The notes under the pieces: generated by a model
What the model saw: only the letters and a program-made list of their open reading frames with translations
Told to the model about the DNA's origin: nothing
Databases searched by the model: none
Program-made: the position numbers and the translations under genes
Source: JAJFJD01 sp965228425
GTDB lineage: Bacteria > Pseudomonadota > Alphaproteobacteria > UBA8366
Length of the DNA stretch: 64,000 nucleotides
NCBI GenBank assembly: GCA_965228425.1
Contig: OZ245815.1
Span: forward strand, 2,728,001 to 2,792,000
Reading direction: 5' to 3'
Shown here: piece by piece, positions 8,292-17,362 of the stretch
Position numbering within the stretch: position 1 is the first letter of the stretch
How the letters are laid out: every line of letters starts with the position of its first letter

Positions 8292-9623
8292 AGAACACTA
8301 CTTTCGGATGGAGCACGTATTGCCACAGCCTTGCTGTGGTGTGGCGCATTGGTCGCCGCCGGTTGGGGCGGTCAGGCTGCCCATGCGGAATCGTTGAATT
8401 CCGAATTGTCCCGCCTGCTCACCACCCATCCCCAGATCGAAGCCGCCAAAAAGCTGGAACAAGCCGGCAAGGAGCGCGAGACCGAGGCCTTTTCGGACTT
8501 CCTGCCACGCGCCGAATTCCTGGGCGAGACCGGCCCGGAATATGTCGACAATAACGAGCCGCGCGCCAACGGCGACGACCTGAAAGAGCGGCGTGACAAG
8601 GTGAAAATGTCCGTTACCCAGAACCTGTTCAACGGGTTCGGCGACAGCGCGCGGGTCAAGGCCGCGGAATTTAACACGCGGGTTCTGACGGCAACGCTGG
8701 ATGCGACGACTCAGGCGGTTCTGCTCGAAGGCATCAACGCGTATCTCAATGTCTTTCGCGAGAAACGGCTGATCGAGGTTGCGCAACTGAACGAGCGCAA
8801 CATCCAGAACCAGCTTCGTCTCGAAGATGAGCGTGTGAAGCGCGGCGCGGGGATTACCGTCGACGTGCTGCAGGCGAAGTCGCGCCTGCAGATCGCACGG
8901 GAACGCCGTGTCGCATTCGAGGGCCGGCTGCGCGCCGCGGCGGCGACCTACCAGCAGGTGTTCGATCAGGCGCCGAATATCGGCGCGATGGAAGACGTGA
9001 AGCCGCCTCAGTCCCTGGTGCCGACGAGCTTGAACGATTCGTTGACGGCCGGCCGGGCGAACAATCCAAACGCCAAGATCAGCGAGTTCACGGCGCAAGC
9101 GAACAACGCGCGCCGGGCGGTTGAAAAATCAGAATTTTATCCGTCGCTCGATCTGGTGGGGTCTGCCGAATACGAAGACAACACCAGCGGAACGGAAGGC
9201 AGCCGCGAAATCCTCTCGTTGTTTGTCCGCAGCCGATGGGAGTTCTTTTCCGGCTTCAAGTCGCGCGCTCGCGTCGATGCGGCGAACCGGACCTACGAGG
9301 CCAGCAAGAGCACGCAGCGCTTCACCTTGCGGAAGGTGGACGAGGAAGTGCGCATCGCCTGGGAGAACCTGCAGACCCAACGGGAACGCGTCGGGCTTCT
9401 GGAAAATGCGGTGGCGATCGCCGACGAGGTGTTGCGCGCCCGCCGCCAGTTGCGCGAGGCCGGCAAGGAAACGGCGCTGAACGTGCTGGATGCCGAGGGC
9501 GAAGTATTCAACGCGCAGATCAATCTGATCGGCGCGGACTACGATTCCCGCTTGGCCGCCTATCGGCTGATCTTCGCGACCGGCCTGCTCAATCAGAAGA
9601 CTTTGGGGTTGAGCGGCTCTTAG
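8289..9623 (+). CDS. TolC-family outer membrane efflux/secretion channel
   Basis: The outer-membrane component of the type I system, 444 residues from the proposed ATA start (430 from TTG 8331). It contains the two related alpha-helical/beta repeats of the family, e.g. SVTQNLFNGFGDSARVKAAE and VRSRWEFFSGFKSRARVDAA, and ends near NQKTLGLSG. A signal peptide is seen only if translation begins upstream of TTG 8331: read from 8289, an Arg-containing n-region precedes ALLWCGALVAAGWGGQAAHA, with likely cleavage before ESLNSELS. Starting at TTG removes the positive charges. The start codon is therefore unresolved, but the family is clear. It follows the ABC and adaptor genes in order. Confidence 0.9.
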   Translation: MRTLLSDGARIATALLWCGALVAAGWGGQAAHAESLNSELSRLLTTHPQIEAAKKLEQAGKERETEAFSDFLPRAEFLGETGPEYVDNNEPRANGDDLKERRDKVKMSVTQNLFNGFGDSARVKAAEFNTRVLTATLDATTQAVLLEGINAYLNVFREKRLIEVAQLNERNIQNQLRLEDERVKRGAGITVDVLQAKSRLQIARERRVAFEGRLRAAAATYQQVFDQAPNIGAMEDVKPPQSLVPTSLNDSLTAGRANNPNAKISEFTAQANNARRAVEKSEFYPSLDLVGSAEYEDNTSGTEGSREILSLFVRSRWEFFSGFKSRARVDAANRTYEASKSTQRFTLRKVDEEVRIAWENLQTQRERVGLLENAVAIADEVLRARRQLREAGKETALNVLDAEGEVFNAQINLIGADYDSRLAAYRLIFATGLLNQKTLGLSGS

Positions 9624-10620
9624 GCGGGGCAACGGCGCGCGGCACTAGATCGAACATCATCAGCAGCGTCCGTTGGTATCCCGAATAGTTGTTGTCCGAT
9701 ACCAGGTAGACCAGCGTCTCGCCGGCGGCCCCTTTGCGCACCGCGATCCCTTCCATATTGTCGACGGACAGCGGCGGGGCGAGATAGGCCAGTTCCTGCG
9801 TCGCGATCTCGTTGCCCGGATCGAACGCGGCGGCGGGCAACCGGACGATCCGCGCGCGGACACCCTCGACGACATTGAAGCTGCGTTCCACTACGAGGAC
9901 GCTGCAGTCCGGCAATGTCGCGGCGGCGGTGGGCGAGAACGCTTGATAGGCGGGATAGGCGGCGTTGCGCCAGCGATCGCCTTGGCCGATCCACATGCTT
10001 CGCGTCCCGTCACGGCCAGCGGACTTGCCTTTCTCCGAAATGGCGATGAACCGGCCGTCGCAAAGGCGGGCCAGCCCCTCGATCCCGCCGTTGAAGGGTT
10101 GTGTGGCGGCGTCTCGCGGCAAGGCCAACCGGCTTGGCCGGTCGGCGAGCGCGGTTCCGTTCTTCGTTCGGTACGACACGATGCGGTGGCGTCGTTCGAA
10201 GCTGACGAGAAACCCGCCATTCCCGTCCGGCGACAGGCTTTCGGCGTCATGCCAGCCGCCCTTCGCCGGCGCGCCGTTGGATCGTTTCAGGCGTGCGATG
10301 CGGATGTCCTTCACATTCGACAATGAACCCTGCGCATACTCCAACCGTGCACTGACGCGATAGCCGCGGTCGCTGACCGCGATCAACCGCTTGCCATCCG
10401 GGCTGACGTGCAAGCCCGACAGACCACCGAATCGCGGATCGCTATGCTGGATATCGACCCCGCCGCGCCAGATCAAATCGCCAACGCGCGACCGGTGCCG
10501 GTCGTCGGGGTCCAGCATGATGGCGGTCACGGTTGTCGTCGTCGGCACCTCGGCCCGCAGCGGCGTGAAGGATGCCAGCAAAACCGCGGGAAACAAGGCG
10601 ATCCGGGTCAATCGATGCAT
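9589..10620 (-). CDS. Secreted esterase-like-activity-of-phytase family protein
   Basis: A 343-residue exported beta-propeller-like protein. The signal peptide MHRLTRIALFPAVLLASFTPLRA is followed by repeats containing FGGLSGLHVSPDGKRLIAVSDRG, WHDAESLSPDGNGGFLVSFERRHRI, NGGIEGLARLCDGRFIAISEKG and DNMEGIAVRKGAAGE. These match the 'esterase-like activity of phytase' family found in many alphaproteobacteria; true phytase activity is not demonstrated for most members. ATG 10620 was chosen because the longer open frame (to 10764) precedes the signal peptide with non-signal sequence. Its last 35 bases overlap the 3' end of the convergent TolC-like gene. Substrate unknown. Confidence 0.78.
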   Translation of the reverse strand: MHRLTRIALFPAVLLASFTPLRAEVPTTTTVTAIMLDPDDRHRSRVGDLIWRGGVDIQHSDPRFGGLSGLHVSPDGKRLIAVSDRGYRVSARLEYAQGSLSNVKDIRIARLKRSNGAPAKGGWHDAESLSPDGNGGFLVSFERRHRIVSYRTKNGTALADRPSRLALPRDAATQPFNGGIEGLARLCDGRFIAISEKGKSAGRDGTRSMWIGQGDRWRNAAYPAYQAFSPTAAATLPDCSVLVVERSFNVVEGVRARIVRLPAAAFDPGNEIATQELAYLAPPLSVDNMEGIAVRKGAAGETLVYLVSDNNYSGYQRTLLMMFDLVPRAVAPPKSRSTPKSSD

Positions 10621-10896
10621 GAGTCGTCCATGGTTGTGAGCGGCGATATCAGGCCTGAAGATCTCCGCTACCGGTATTAGTAGACGGACGGGACCTAAGG
10701 AAGTCTTGATCGTGAAATTATTTGGGCCATTATACGGCTCGCCGCGAATACGTTTCTTTAACACCTTCCGAATATTACAGTTTGGTGACGTAACCGGTTC
10801 ATATCATTGACTGATAGAACAAGAATTCGAAGATTTAGCCAGGCTCTGCCCGACGGTGCGAGCAGGGATATGTCATTGAGGCGAGGGTCGTCCTGA

Positions 10897-11697
10897 ATGC
10901 CCGGAATTATCGGTTGGATCATTGGCGGTTACGTTGGCATCTTGCTGTTGCTGTTTGCCGCCCAGCGATCTCTGATGTATCACCCGACCAAGTTGGTGCC
11001 GGATCCGGCCAACTTCGGCGTTCCGGAAATGCAGACGGTAAAGATTCCCACCGAGGACGGGCTTCAATTGCATGGATGGTGGCGGGCGCCAACCGGCGAC
11101 AAACCGACCATCGTCTACCTGCACGGCAACGCCGGTCATATCGGTGACCGGGCATTCAAGGCGCGCCATTTTCTGGATGCGGGATACGGCGTGCTGCTGG
11201 TCAGCTACCGGTACAACGCGGGCACAGGCGGAAAGCCGAGCGAAAATGCTGTCTACGAGGACGGCCGCGCCGGGTATCGCTACGCGCTGGCGCAGGGTAT
11301 CAGTACCGACAAAATCGTTATGTACGGCGAGTCGCTCGGATCGGGCGTCGTTACCAAAATTGCGTCGGAAAACCCGGTTGGCGCCGTGGTCCTCGAAGCG
11401 CCGTACAGTCGGATCACGGACGTCGCCCAGATTCACTATTGGTACACGCCGGCCAAGTACATCTTGTTGGACCGGTTCGATTCCATCAGCCGCATCGCGA
11501 AGCTCGATGCGCCTCTCTTGATCCTGCACGGCGATGCCGACGCGATGATACCGGTGCGCCTCGCGCGGGAACTTTTTGGCGCGGCGGTCGAGCCCAAGGA
11601 AGCGCATTTCGTGCCGGGCGGCGCGCACGCCGATCTTTACGACTTCGGGATCGACCGGGTCATATTGGAATTCCTGAACCGCCGTTTCGCCGCCTGA
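10897..11697 (+). CDS. Membrane-anchored alpha/beta hydrolase (Bem46/YfhR-like)
   Basis: A 266-residue serine hydrolase with an N-terminal membrane anchor (about 3-22). The fold markers are in order: oxyanion segment YLHGNAGHIGDR (about 74-85), nucleophile Ser146 in YGESLGSG, acid Asp213 (or Asp215) in LHGDADAMIP and His244 in PGGAHADLYDF. This architecture matches the Bem46/YfhR family, whose physiological substrates are poorly defined. A GAGGG lies about 9 bases before the ATG. It is divergent from the phytase-like gene across 276 bases of noncoding sequence, in which I could not identify a convincing promoter. It is convergent with the molybdenum-cofactor fusion gene, 7 bases away. Confidence 0.85.
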   Translation: MPGIIGWIIGGYVGILLLLFAAQRSLMYHPTKLVPDPANFGVPEMQTVKIPTEDGLQLHGWWRAPTGDKPTIVYLHGNAGHIGDRAFKARHFLDAGYGVLLVSYRYNAGTGGKPSENAVYEDGRAGYRYALAQGISTDKIVMYGESLGSGVVTKIASENPVGAVVLEAPYSRITDVAQIHYWYTPAKYILLDRFDSISRIAKLDAPLLILHGDADAMIPVRLARELFGAAVEPKEAHFVPGGAHADLYDFGIDRVILEFLNRRFAA

Positions 11698-11704
11698 CGC
11701 GGGG

Positions 11705-13321
11705 TCAATCACCCAACGCGCCGAGCGCTTCCGGGGTATCGATATCGACCAGGGCCGCGTCGTCGTCCATATCGACCTCGCAGGTCAACTCCGGATACTG
11801 ACTGATTAGCGGGCGGGCGCCCACGTCGCCCGAGAGATCCTGCACCTCCGCAAAGAATTGCTTTCCGATCAGGACCGGATTGCCGCGTTTCCCGCGCCAG
11901 GTGGGAATGCAGAGCGCGCGGCCCTCGACCGGGTTGTACGCCGCGACAAGGCGATCGATCAGGGCGCTGCCCACTTTCGGCATGTCGCCCAAGATGACGA
12001 CGGCGCCGTCCACGTCGGGCGGCAGGGCGGCGACGCCGCGGCGCACCGATGCGCTGATGCCGTCGGCGAATTCCGGGTTGTCGACGAAGGTGACGTCCAC
12101 GCCGTCAAGCGCCTCACGCACCTCCTCCGCTTGGTGGCCGAGCACCACAAATACAGGCGTCGCCGTGGAGGCGAGGGCGGCCTCGACCGCCCAGCGGACC
12201 ATCGGCTTTCCGTCGATCGTGACCAGCAGCTTGTTGGTTTTCCCCATCCGCCGGGATTGGCCGGCGGCGAGAATGACGCTCGCGATGCGGGGTGCATGCG
12301 GGGCCGCCTGTCCGCTTGCCTCGCCGGTCCGGGGTTGTGGCCGTCCCGGCATTTCCTTCAGCAGTCCGCCGACACCCATCGCCATGATATCTTCCGGCGC
12401 AAGCCGGATCTCCGCGCACAGGCGTTGTAAGACCCAGTCGATTCCGTTGAACTTCGGCGACCGGGCACATCCGGGCAAGCCAACCACGGGTGTGTCGCCG
12501 ATCCGTCCGAGCATCAAGAGGTTCCCGGGGTCGACCGGCATGCCGAAATGCTCGATCTTTCCGCCGGCAGCTTCGATTGCGCTGGGAATGACGTCGCGTC
12601 GGTCGGTAATGGCCGAGGCGCCGGCGACCAGGACCATGCTACAGCCGTTCGCGAGGTGTGTCTCGATGGCCTCTTTCAGCGGCGCGGTGTCGTGATCGCA
12701 GCGCAATTCATTGACGAGTGTACTGTCCAGCCGCTCCAGCCGGGCGGTCAGCACGGCGGTGGTCTTGTCCAGCATGGATGGTTTGGTGCCGGGCAATTGG
12801 GTCTGTATGAGACCGACTGACTTTGCCGAGAGCGGCGCAATCCGGACGGCCTGCCCAACCTGCTGTGCGAGCTTTTCACATTGCACCACGAGCGGTTCGG
12901 CGACCGCAAAGGGTATGATCTTGATCGTGGCGACGATTTGGCGCGGGGCGACCACATCCCATGCCGGGACGGTCGCGACCGTGATGGCCTCGTCGATCCG
13001 GTTGAGCGCGTTTATGACATCGTCGATGACGGCGAGGCCGCGGTGCGCGGCGATCAGATTGACCCGGCCGGTAAAGGCGGCGCTCGCGGTTAGATGGTCG
13101 CCCTGCAGTGCCGCGGCAATGCGCGCGGCTGCATCGTCTTCGGGGACGTCGTCCGGGTCGAGGCGCGCGGCGATCACCGATGTGACGCCGGCTTCGCCCA
13201 ACGCGGCGATATCTTCCGCGTTCAATCGGCGGCCCTTCTTGAAGGAAACGCCCTTGATGCGAACGCTATGCGCAAGCACCGCGCCGTCGGCGTCGTTCAG
13301 AGGCGTGTCGCCAAACTTCAT
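11705..13321 (-). CDS. MoeA-like molybdopterin-binding / MobA-like nucleotidyltransferase fusion
   Basis: A 538-residue two-domain protein. The first ~330 residues resemble a molybdopterin-binding (MoeA/MogA-like) domain, with SMVLVAGASAITDRRDVIPSA and PVDPGNLLMLGRIGDTPVVGLPGCARS. The C-terminal ~190 residues are a MobA/MocA-type nucleotidyltransferase: ILAAGQSRRMGKTNKLL at its start, then FVDNPEFADGISASVRRGV and GDMPKVGSALIDRL. It probably inserts molybdenum and/or attaches CMP to make the cytosine dinucleotide cofactor used by xanthine-oxidase-family enzymes such as the CoxL encoded nearby. That role is inferred from family and context. It overlaps xdhC by ATGA and ends the maturation operon. 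Confidence 0.87.
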   Translation of the reverse strand: MKFGDTPLNDADGAVLAHSVRIKGVSFKKGRRLNAEDIAALGEAGVTSVIAARLDPDDVPEDDAAARIAAALQGDHLTASAAFTGRVNLIAAHRGLAVIDDVINALNRIDEAITVATVPAWDVVAPRQIVATIKIIPFAVAEPLVVQCEKLAQQVGQAVRIAPLSAKSVGLIQTQLPGTKPSMLDKTTAVLTARLERLDSTLVNELRCDHDTAPLKEAIETHLANGCSMVLVAGASAITDRRDVIPSAIEAAGGKIEHFGMPVDPGNLLMLGRIGDTPVVGLPGCARSPKFNGIDWVLQRLCAEIRLAPEDIMAMGVGGLLKEMPGRPQPRTGEASGQAAPHAPRIASVILAAGQSRRMGKTNKLLVTIDGKPMVRWAVEAALASTATPVFVVLGHQAEEVREALDGVDVTFVDNPEFADGISASVRRGVAALPPDVDGAVVILGDMPKVGSALIDRLVAAYNPVEGRALCIPTWRGKRGNPVLIGKQFFAEVQDLSGDVGARPLISQYPELTCEVDMDDDAALVDIDTPEALGALGD

Positions 13322-14028
13322 GCCGCCTTGTCGGCCACGGGCCGATGGAGGGTTTGCGTGATCTCCCCCAGGATGGACACGGCTATTTCCGCCGGGCTTA
13401 CGGCGCCGATGTCGAGCCCGATCGGACCATGGATGCGGCGGAAATCAGCGTCGGTGAAACCCATTTCGCGGAGCCGGTCGAGGCGGCGCGCATGCGTGCG
13501 CCGGCTGCCGAGCGAGCCGATGTAGAAGGCGTCCGACCGCAACGCGATCGCGAGCGCGGGATCGTCCAGCTTGGGATCGTGGGTCAAGGTGACGACCGCC
13601 GTGCGGCGGTCCGGGGCGAGTTCGGTCAGGGCGTCGTCGGGCCATTCGGTCATCAAGGTCACGCCGGGAAAGCGCAATCCGGTGGCAAAGGCGCCGCGCG
13701 GGTCGACCACGGTGACGGCATAACCGGCGATGGCAGCCATCGGCACCAGCGACTGCGCGATATGGACTGCACCGACCGCAATCAAACGGCGGGGCGGATT
13801 GAAGACATGAACGAAATACCGCTCGCCCTTGGACTCGACGGTCAGGCTGCGGTCGTCCAATTGCGCTTTTTCCACCGCGGCGTCGAGCGCGCTGTCCAAT
13901 GTCAGCGCGCCGGATGTTTCGCCATCGATCATCAGGGACTGGTCACCGGTCGAAATCTGTGTCACCAGCACGACGGATTTCTTGTTCGCCTGCGCTTGCA
14001 GCATGGCGTCGAGGATTTGCGACTTCAT
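13318..14028 (-). CDS. XdhC-like protein, C-terminal (Rossmann) half
   Basis: A 236-residue protein corresponding to the XdhC Rossmann domain plus a short leader. RLIAVGAVHIAQSLVPMAAIAGYAVTVVDPRGAFA is the dinucleotide-fold segment, and YIGSLGSRRTHARRLDRLREMG with IHGPIGLDIGAVSPAEIAVSI is the family C-terminal signature. XdhC/CoxF-type proteins deliver sulfurated molybdenum cofactor to xanthine-oxidase-family enzymes. The N-terminal XdhC domain is on the preceding gene, so the usual two-domain protein is split in two here. Start ATG 14028 overlaps the upstream stop as ATGA; the frame is open much further upstream (to 14541), but that part is antisense-like noise. Confidence 0.87.
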   Translation of the reverse strand: MKSQILDAMLQAQANKKSVVLVTQISTGDQSLMIDGETSGALTLDSALDAAVEKAQLDDRSLTVESKGERYFVHVFNPPRRLIAVGAVHIAQSLVPMAAIAGYAVTVVDPRGAFATGLRFPGVTLMTEWPDDALTELAPDRRTAVVTLTHDPKLDDPALAIALRSDAFYIGSLGSRRTHARRLDRLREMGFTDADFRRIHGPIGLDIGAVSPAEIAVSILGEITQTLHRPVADKAA

Positions 14029-14375
14029 TGATCCAGCCGCTCCACGAAGACCTCGACCGTGCCGCCGCAAGCGAGGCCGACTTCCCAGGCCATCTCGTCG
14101 GTAACCCCGAATTCGAGCAGCGATGGCGCGCCAGAGTCCATGACTTTGAAGGCTTCTTCGATCACCGCCCCTTCGATGCAGCCGCCGGAAACAGAGCCGA
14201 TGAAGTCCCGGTCCTGATTGACGACGAGCTGGCTGCCTATGGGGCGCGGCGAGGACCCCCAGGTGTTCACCACGGTTGCGATGGCGACCGATTTGCCGGT
14301 TTTGCGCCAGTCGACCGCCTGCCGGAGGATCGCGTCGTCCGTTGGGATGTCCGAAGTCGAGATGTCCGATGTCAT
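14025..14375 (-). CDS. XdhC/CoxI-family protein, N-terminal domain
   Basis: A 116-residue stand-alone XdhC N-terminal domain. GSSPRPIGSQLVVNQDRDFIGSVSGGCIEGAV is the family signature, and a second Cys lies in GLACGGTVEVFVERL. The two conserved cysteines could handle sulfur or the cofactor during insertion. It is joined by ATGA overlaps to coxE upstream and to the XdhC Rossmann-half gene downstream, so the two halves are translated together and probably work as one complex on the CoxL enzyme. Confidence 0.88.
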   Translation of the reverse strand: MTSDISTSDIPTDDAILRQAVDWRKTGKSVAIATVVNTWGSSPRPIGSQLVVNQDRDFIGSVSGGCIEGAVIEEAFKVMDSGAPSLLEFGVTDEMAWEVGLACGGTVEVFVERLDQ

Positions 14376-15612
14376 GCTGCTGCCTCCAGCAATTTCGAAA
14401 CGCCGGGGTGCCGGCGGGTTGCCGGTTCACTAAGAATGTCGGCCAACTGTACCAGGCTTTCAAGGTTATGGACCGGGCGAAAGTCGTCGACATGCGGCAA
14501 AATCGCCCGGATTCCGAGTGATTTTGGCTCGAATCCGTCATATCGAAGCAGGGGATTGGTCCAGATGAGCCGCCGGCAAGATCGATGCAGCCGGTCGATC
14601 TCGGCGGTCAAGCCAACGCCGGCGTCCCGGTCCAGCCCGTCGGTGATCAATAACACGACCGCGCCTTGGCCAAGCACGCGCCGCGACCAATTCTGGTTGA
14701 AGTCACGCAGGCAATGGCCGATCCGGGTGCCGCCGGACCAATCCTCCACTCCCTCTGCGATCTTGGCCAAAGCCACATCGATATCCTTGTAGCGCAGGTA
14801 GCGCGTGACGTTGTTCAACCGTGTGCCAAACAGGAAGGTGTGGACCCGGTCCCGGTCGTTGGTGATCGCATGCAGAAAGTGCAGCAGCATGCGCGAATAT
14901 CGTTCCATCGACCCGGAAATGTCGCACAGCACGATCAGTGGCGGCCGCCGCATTAGGCGCTGCTTGTATTTGAGTGGAATGGTGTCGCCGCCGGACCGAA
15001 GCGCCGCCCGCAACGTCGCCCGCATATCCGCACGGGCGCCGGAAGGGTTCGAACGGAATCGCCGTGTCGGCACCTCCATGATCGGCAATCGCAGACGCCG
15101 GATGGCGGTGCGGGCCAGCGCCATCTCGTCGTTGGTCATCTTCTCAAAGTCTTTGGTGCGCAGGATTTCCTGCTGGCTCCAAGTCATCGCCGCGTCGAAC
15201 TCCAGCTCTTCCTCTTCGTGGGGTTTCGAACGGTCCTCAGCGCCCTGCGCAAGGGCTTCGGCGATCCGCGGCGCGAGCGTTTCGCCCTGGTCCGGATCGG
15301 ACGGTATGTCCATCTGCGGTAACATCAATGCCATCATCCGCTCCAGGATCTTCGGATTGCGCCAGAAGATATGGAAGGCCTGATCGAAGAGGTCGCGTTG
15401 GTCGCGCCGGTTGACGAAAACGGCGTGCAAGGCCCAATAGAAATCCGTCCGGCTGCTCATGCCGAGCGCCGAGACTGCGCGGATCGCCTCCAACACGGTG
15501 CCGGGACCGACCGGAAGCCCGGCGGCCCGCAGCGTGCGTGCGAAATGCATGATGTTGTCGGGTATGCGGCCGCCCGATGCGGCAATGGCCGTATCGTCCG
15601 GCAGCGTCGCCG

Positions 15613-15616
<4 letters not shown>
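14372..15616 (-). CDS. coxE: CoxE-like VWA-domain protein
   Basis: A 414-residue protein with a C-terminal von Willebrand A domain. The metal-ion-dependent adhesion site is seen as LCDISGSMERYSRM (DxSxS), followed by FLFGTRLNNVTRYL and GAVVLLITDGLDRD. In CO-dehydrogenase clusters CoxE works with the AAA+ protein CoxD in maturing the Mo-Cu active site, as shown in Oligotropha. Here the enzyme carries a form II CoxL loop, so its exact job may differ. It overlaps coxD upstream and xdhC downstream by ATGA, so stoichiometric coupled translation is expected. Confidence 0.9.
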
Positions 15617-16539
<923 letters not shown>

Positions 16540-16713
16540 GAGGCGTCATCTGTCCAAGTGTCAGGAAATGTGGGCACGGCGGGCGGTTCGCCCTTGCCGC
16601 GCGTGGATCATGGCTTATCCGGCCATTTTAACACAATTTCATGGCCCGAGGACCAGTCGGCAGAGGATCCAGCCAATCTGGAATCCCGGCGAAAACAGCC
16701 TAGGATGACCGCG

Positions 16714-16738
16714 AAAAAACGGCTAACGCGTTAGCGTT
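16714..16738 (-). terminator. Rho-independent terminator of ydbH-ynbE-ydbL
   Basis: On the minus strand GCTAA-CGCG-TTAGC forms a stem-loop that can extend by four more pairs past one bulged base. It is followed immediately by TTTTTT (A-run at 16714-16719 on the plus strand). The ydbL stop codon lies inside the stem. Confidence 0.7.
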
Positions 16739-17102
16739 TGACCCATTTCCCGCCTTGGGTCAGGAACCAGGTGCCTTTGGGGGCGGATTTCATGATCTGT
16801 TGCGCATAAATCTTGCCGATATCGGCTGCCGACGCCCCGGTTTCCTTGGCGCGTTTCTGGTAGAGGGCGCGGCGTTGCGCGTTGGTCTGGGCCACCAATT
16901 TCTTGATCGATGCGGATGCGCTGCCGCTGCGAACCATTGCAAAGCCGTCGAAGCGTTCTCCGACCACGCCCGAGGCACGGGGGGCATCCAGCGGCCGGGC
17001 CTGGGCGGTGGCGGGCGGCAGGGCGAAGAGCAGCGTGGCAAACGCCAGAAAGAGCGCCGCGATCAACGGCCGGCGATCAAAAGATGGGATTGCTTTTGAC
17101 AT
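16731..17102 (-). CDS. ydbL: YdbL-family (DUF1318) periplasmic protein
   Basis: A 123-residue exported protein. A signal peptide (about residues 10-35, LIAALFLAFATLLFALPPATAQA) is followed by the DUF1318 core: GEFDGF-like segment GERFDGFAMVRS, then NAQRRALYQKRAKETG and IGKIYAQQIMKSAPKGTWFL. It has the size and order of E. coli YdbL, the third gene of ydbH-ynbE-ydbL. In E. coli YdbL is a periplasmic accessory of the YdbH-YnbE lipid bridge. Start ATG 17102 places the signal peptide correctly and overlaps the end of ynbE by 26 bases; the open frame to 17144 adds non-signal residues. Confidence 0.87.
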   Translation of the reverse strand: MSKAIPSFDRRPLIAALFLAFATLLFALPPATAQARPLDAPRASGVVGERFDGFAMVRSGSASASIKKLVAQTNAQRRALYQKRAKETGASAADIGKIYAQQIMKSAPKGTWFLTQGGKWVKR

Positions 17103-17259
17103 CGTCTTTGGCTTTCTCCTCGACGCGCAGGCGCACGTCGGCATCGAGCTTAATATTGAGATTGATGGTGATGGGTTCCTTCGGCGCCTCTACCGCGACC
17201 TTCGGCGTACAGGCCACCATCACGATAAGAAGGCCGGCTGCCCAACAAAGATGCTTCAT
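17077..17259 (-). CDS. ynbE: YnbE-family outer-membrane lipoprotein
   Basis: A 60-residue lipoprotein. The signal peptide ends in a lipobox with Cys17 (IVMVAC), and the mature part is TPKVAVEAPKEPITINLNIKLDADVRLRVEEK, the YnbE signature. In E. coli, YnbE on the outer membrane stacks its beta-strand onto inner-membrane YdbH to make a continuous bridge for phospholipid movement. Gene order ydbH-ynbE-ydbL is kept here. It overlaps ydbL by 26 bases and is separated from ydbH by about 100 bases. Confidence 0.9.
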   Translation of the reverse strand: MKHLCWAAGLLIVMVACTPKVAVEAPKEPITINLNIKLDADVRLRVEEKAKDDVKSNPIF

Positions 17260-17362
17260 TATGCCGGAGCCTCACTGACCGGTAGCGCGGCCCGCAATCC
17301 AGCATGCCGCAAGATGGTCACCATACCGTGAGACGATGAAATTCGCCAGCGTGAGGACATGG

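Noticed and set aside
8284..8292. GTG at 8284 as the start of the TolC-like gene
   Set aside because: It is in the wrong frame and meets a stop after one more codon (GTG-TCA-TAA).
13318..14375. A sequencing frameshift splitting xdhC
   Set aside because: Both parts have ATGA junctions with their neighbours and proper starts, and each covers a complete domain, so a real split is more likely.
16540..16713. A small plus-strand open frame (63 residues) upstream of coxD
   Set aside because: It begins inside coxD on the other strand, has no Shine-Dalgarno or recognisable sequence, and looks like noise.
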